This document shows, one piece after another, positions 62,364 through 64,000 of a stretch of 64,000 bases of DNA. Where the stretch lies: assembly GCF_014192395.1 (NCBI RefSeq), contig NZ_JACHXW010000018.1:1-64000 (forward strand), given 5' to 3'. Under the pieces are notes generated by a model. It was not told the origin of the DNA, ran no database searches, and was given only the letters and a program-made list of their open reading frames with translations. The stretch is from Paenibacillus endophyticus. Lineage in GTDB: Bacteria; Bacillota; Bacilli; Paenibacillales; Paenibacillaceae. The translations under genes and the position numbers were made by a program. The first letter of the stretch is position 1, and each line of letters begins with the position of its first letter.

Positions 62364-64000
62364 ATGAATGATTCCACTAGAGCGGCAGAGCTTCATCAGG
62401 TGGAGGCACTGCTGAAAACGAAGCTCTATTTGCCTGAAAGCACGCCATCACATTTAACGCGCAGCAGGCTCAATCAACTGCTTGAACGAGCTTTAGGCGC
62501 TCGTCTGACAACGGTTGTCGCACCTCCTGGATTCGGTAAATCGACGCTTGTAAGCAGCTGGATTCGACAATCCGGGCTAAAAAATGGCTGGCTGTCTCTC
62601 GATTCGAAAGAAAATGATCCTCTGCGATTCTGGCGTTATTTGCGTGGGTCAGTGGAACAGGCACTCCATATAAAGCTGAATGGGGAGTCGGGCCTTGGCG
62701 GTTTCGAATCCGCCGAAAGGCTTTCGGCACAGCTGCTGCATGCGTTAATTGAATCATCGCAACAGGAGGAGCCTCTTATGCTTGTCCTCGATGATTACCA
62801 TATGATTGAAACGGATTCGATACATGAAGCGCTCTATGACTGGTTGTGCAAATTGCCAGCGTCAGTTCACCTTATATTAATCAGCCGGCATGAAATACCG
62901 ATCCCGTTAGGTGCAATGAGGGCCAATGGAAGGCTGAATGAAATAAGCTTGTCCAATCTGCGGTTCACGGACTCAGAAATTGATTCTTATTGGCACTTAC
63001 AGACGGGAGCTTCGCCTGATAGCAAGACCTTTCGCCATCTGGTTCATCATACGGAAGGCTGGGCTGCCATGCTGCAGTTGTCTGCGCTATCCTATGCAGC
63101 TGGACAAATTAGCGGCGTTATTAAGCCGCTGACTGGACGCAATCGTCATGTGGCCGACTATTTAATGGAAGAGGTATTTAGTCATATTTCAGAAGAAACC
63201 AAGCGCTTTATGCGCAAAACCTCGATTCTTGATCGATTATGTCCATCCCTGTGCAGCGCAGTGATAAATGAGCCTGATGCAGGCGACAGCATTCAAGAAC
63301 TCGTGCGCAGAGGGTTGTTTCTCATTCCACTTGATGATGAACGAGAGTGGTATCGGTATCACCATTTGTTTGCGGATTTTTTGCGCGTCAAGCTGAGGAA
63401 AGAGGAACAAGCAGGAATGGCGCTGCTTCATAGTCGTGCAGCTGAATGGTACAAGAGCCACGGCTACTTAGAGGAAGCCATCGAGCAGGCACTATTCGCA
63501 GGCGACGAGCGCAGGGCGGCAGCCTGGATGCAACAGCATGCCCATATTTGGTTGAAGGTTAGAGAGACGGTGTTGCTGCGCCGCTGGCTTGATCAATTGT
63601 CTATACATACGCTTAACGAAACAGGCAATCTGCTGCTCTTGCTCTGGATTGATCTGATGGATGGACATACAGAAATGGCGGAGGTGCTGCTTAGAAAGCT
63701 GAATACAGCGCTTGCGAGCATGAAAGCTGATCCTCAGGCTTCGGGCTTCTTCCGTATGCGAGAAGAGGTCCGAATTATTGAGAACTTTCATGCCGTATTG
63801 AGCGGCAACTTCGATCATGCTCTTGCGCTTATTCAAGAATATGGGGGAAGAGAAGACTTGCCTGATCCTGAAACACCGCTTCTGCTTAGTCTAGGACTAG
63901 AGCTTAATGAGGGAACTGTGCCGTTTATTCGCGGGAAATTTGGCTTTAATGGCCGGATTGAATATGCGGAGAGCTATCACCGCGCATACGGCGAATTTAT
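62364..64000 (+). CDS. LuxR/MalT-type regulator with ATPase domain (partial at window end)
   Basis: Start ATG at 62364 after AAGGTGA. 545 residues are visible and the frame is open to the end of the window. N-terminal SKxYLPE-like start (TKLYLPESTPSHLTRSRLNQLL), Walker A APPGFGKST, Walker B LMLVLDDYH, and RHEIPIPLGAMRANG; then the arm reads EGWAAMLQLSALSY and RYHHLFADFLR, all typical of MalT/LAL regulators. TPR-type helices follow from about residue 360. The LuxR HTH should lie beyond the window. It may control the adjacent nicotianamine-synthase-like gene. Confidence 0.9.
   Translation, partial: MNDSTRAAELHQVEALLKTKLYLPESTPSHLTRSRLNQLLERALGARLTTVVAPPGFGKSTLVSSWIRQSGLKNGWLSLDSKENDPLRFWRYLRGSVEQALHIKLNGESGLGGFESAERLSAQLLHALIESSQQEEPLMLVLDDYHMIETDSIHEALYDWLCKLPASVHLILISRHEIPIPLGAMRANGRLNEISLSNLRFTDSEIDSYWHLQTGASPDSKTFRHLVHHTEGWAAMLQLSALSYAAGQISGVIKPLTGRNRHVADYLMEEVFSHISEETKRFMRKTSILDRLCPSLCSAVINEPDAGDSIQELVRRGLFLIPLDDEREWYRYHHLFADFLRVKLRKEEQAGMALLHSRAAEWYKSHGYLEEAIEQALFAGDERRAAAWMQQHAHIWLKVRETVLLRRWLDQLSIHTLNETGNLLLLLWIDLMDGHTEMAEVLLRKLNTALASMKADPQASGFFRMREEVRIIENFHAVLSGNFDHALALIQEYGGREDLPDPETPLLLSLGLELNEGTVPFIRGKFGFNGRIEYAESYHRAYGEF

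Noticed and set aside
1..64000. CRISPR arrays, insertion sequences, tRNA or rRNA genes
   Set aside because: No spaced repeats, transposase motifs with terminal repeats, or tRNA/rRNA signatures were seen by eye; a dedicated scan such as tRNAscan-SE would settle tRNAs.

Overview
The window reads as one contiguous piece of a plant-polymer-degrading, Gram-positive Paenibacillaceae chromosome (Paenibacillus/Cohnella type). The basis is strong AGGAGG ribosome sites with frequent TTG/GTG starts, YesM/YesN sensor-regulator pairs, many AraC-family regulators beside glycoside hydrolases, cre-like catabolite sites, and typical Bacillota solute-binding lipoproteins. I see no rRNA, tRNA, CRISPR array, insertion sequence or prophage.

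Region 1 (1-2280) holds a Nudix hydrolase and two DinB-family proteins, followed by a small decayed stretch. Region 2 (2532-26864) is the most striking part. A GH127 beta-L-arabinofuranosidase-like enzyme, a YesMN two-component system and a CUT1 sugar ABC importer run directly into a prolidase-like M24 peptidase, a DapA-like deaminase, an aldehyde dehydrogenase and a sigma-54 factor gene. Around these lie a secreted metalloprotease-like protein, a second M24 peptidase, Fe-S and FAD subunits of a hydroxyproline-type dehydrogenase, a sigma-54 enhancer-binding protein, and a proline racemase/4-hydroxyproline epimerase with a degenerate paralogue. Together these encode the whole epimerase route from trans-4-hydroxy-L-proline to 2-oxoglutarate. 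Because GH127 founder enzymes act on arabinofuranosides of hydroxyproline, I infer a locus for using plant hydroxyproline-rich glycoprotein (extensin-type) fragments. The 20337-20650 intergenic region carries two divergent sequences that match the -24/-12 sigma-54 promoter, so the locus appears to carry its own sigma factor, activator and promoters.

Region 3 (27304-44488) is a second carbohydrate region: a secreted PL8 lyase with two discoidin domains inserted in it, a GH42 beta-galactosidase, a GH105 unsaturated-uronide hydrolase, three AraC regulators, and a GPH symporter overlapping a cytoplasmic tannase-like esterase. A methyltransferase, an aldo/keto reductase, a nitroreductase and a His-rich small protein lie between them.

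Region 4 (44654-58701) looks like a LacI regulon. A glycerophosphodiesterase-like protein, a calcineurin-type phosphoesterase, a GH38-like mannosidase, a HAD phosphatase and a complete Opp-type ABC importer end in a lacI gene. Near-identical AAACCGGTTT palindromes or related sites precede its units. The mix of phosphodiesterase, phosphatase and mannosidase functions suggests use of a phosphorylated glycan.

Region 5 (58715-64000) has an MgtC-like membrane protein, a truncated DinB gene, a GH172 (DUF2961) enzyme, an orphan nicotianamine-synthase-like protein and the start of a MalT/LuxR-type regulator that runs off the end.
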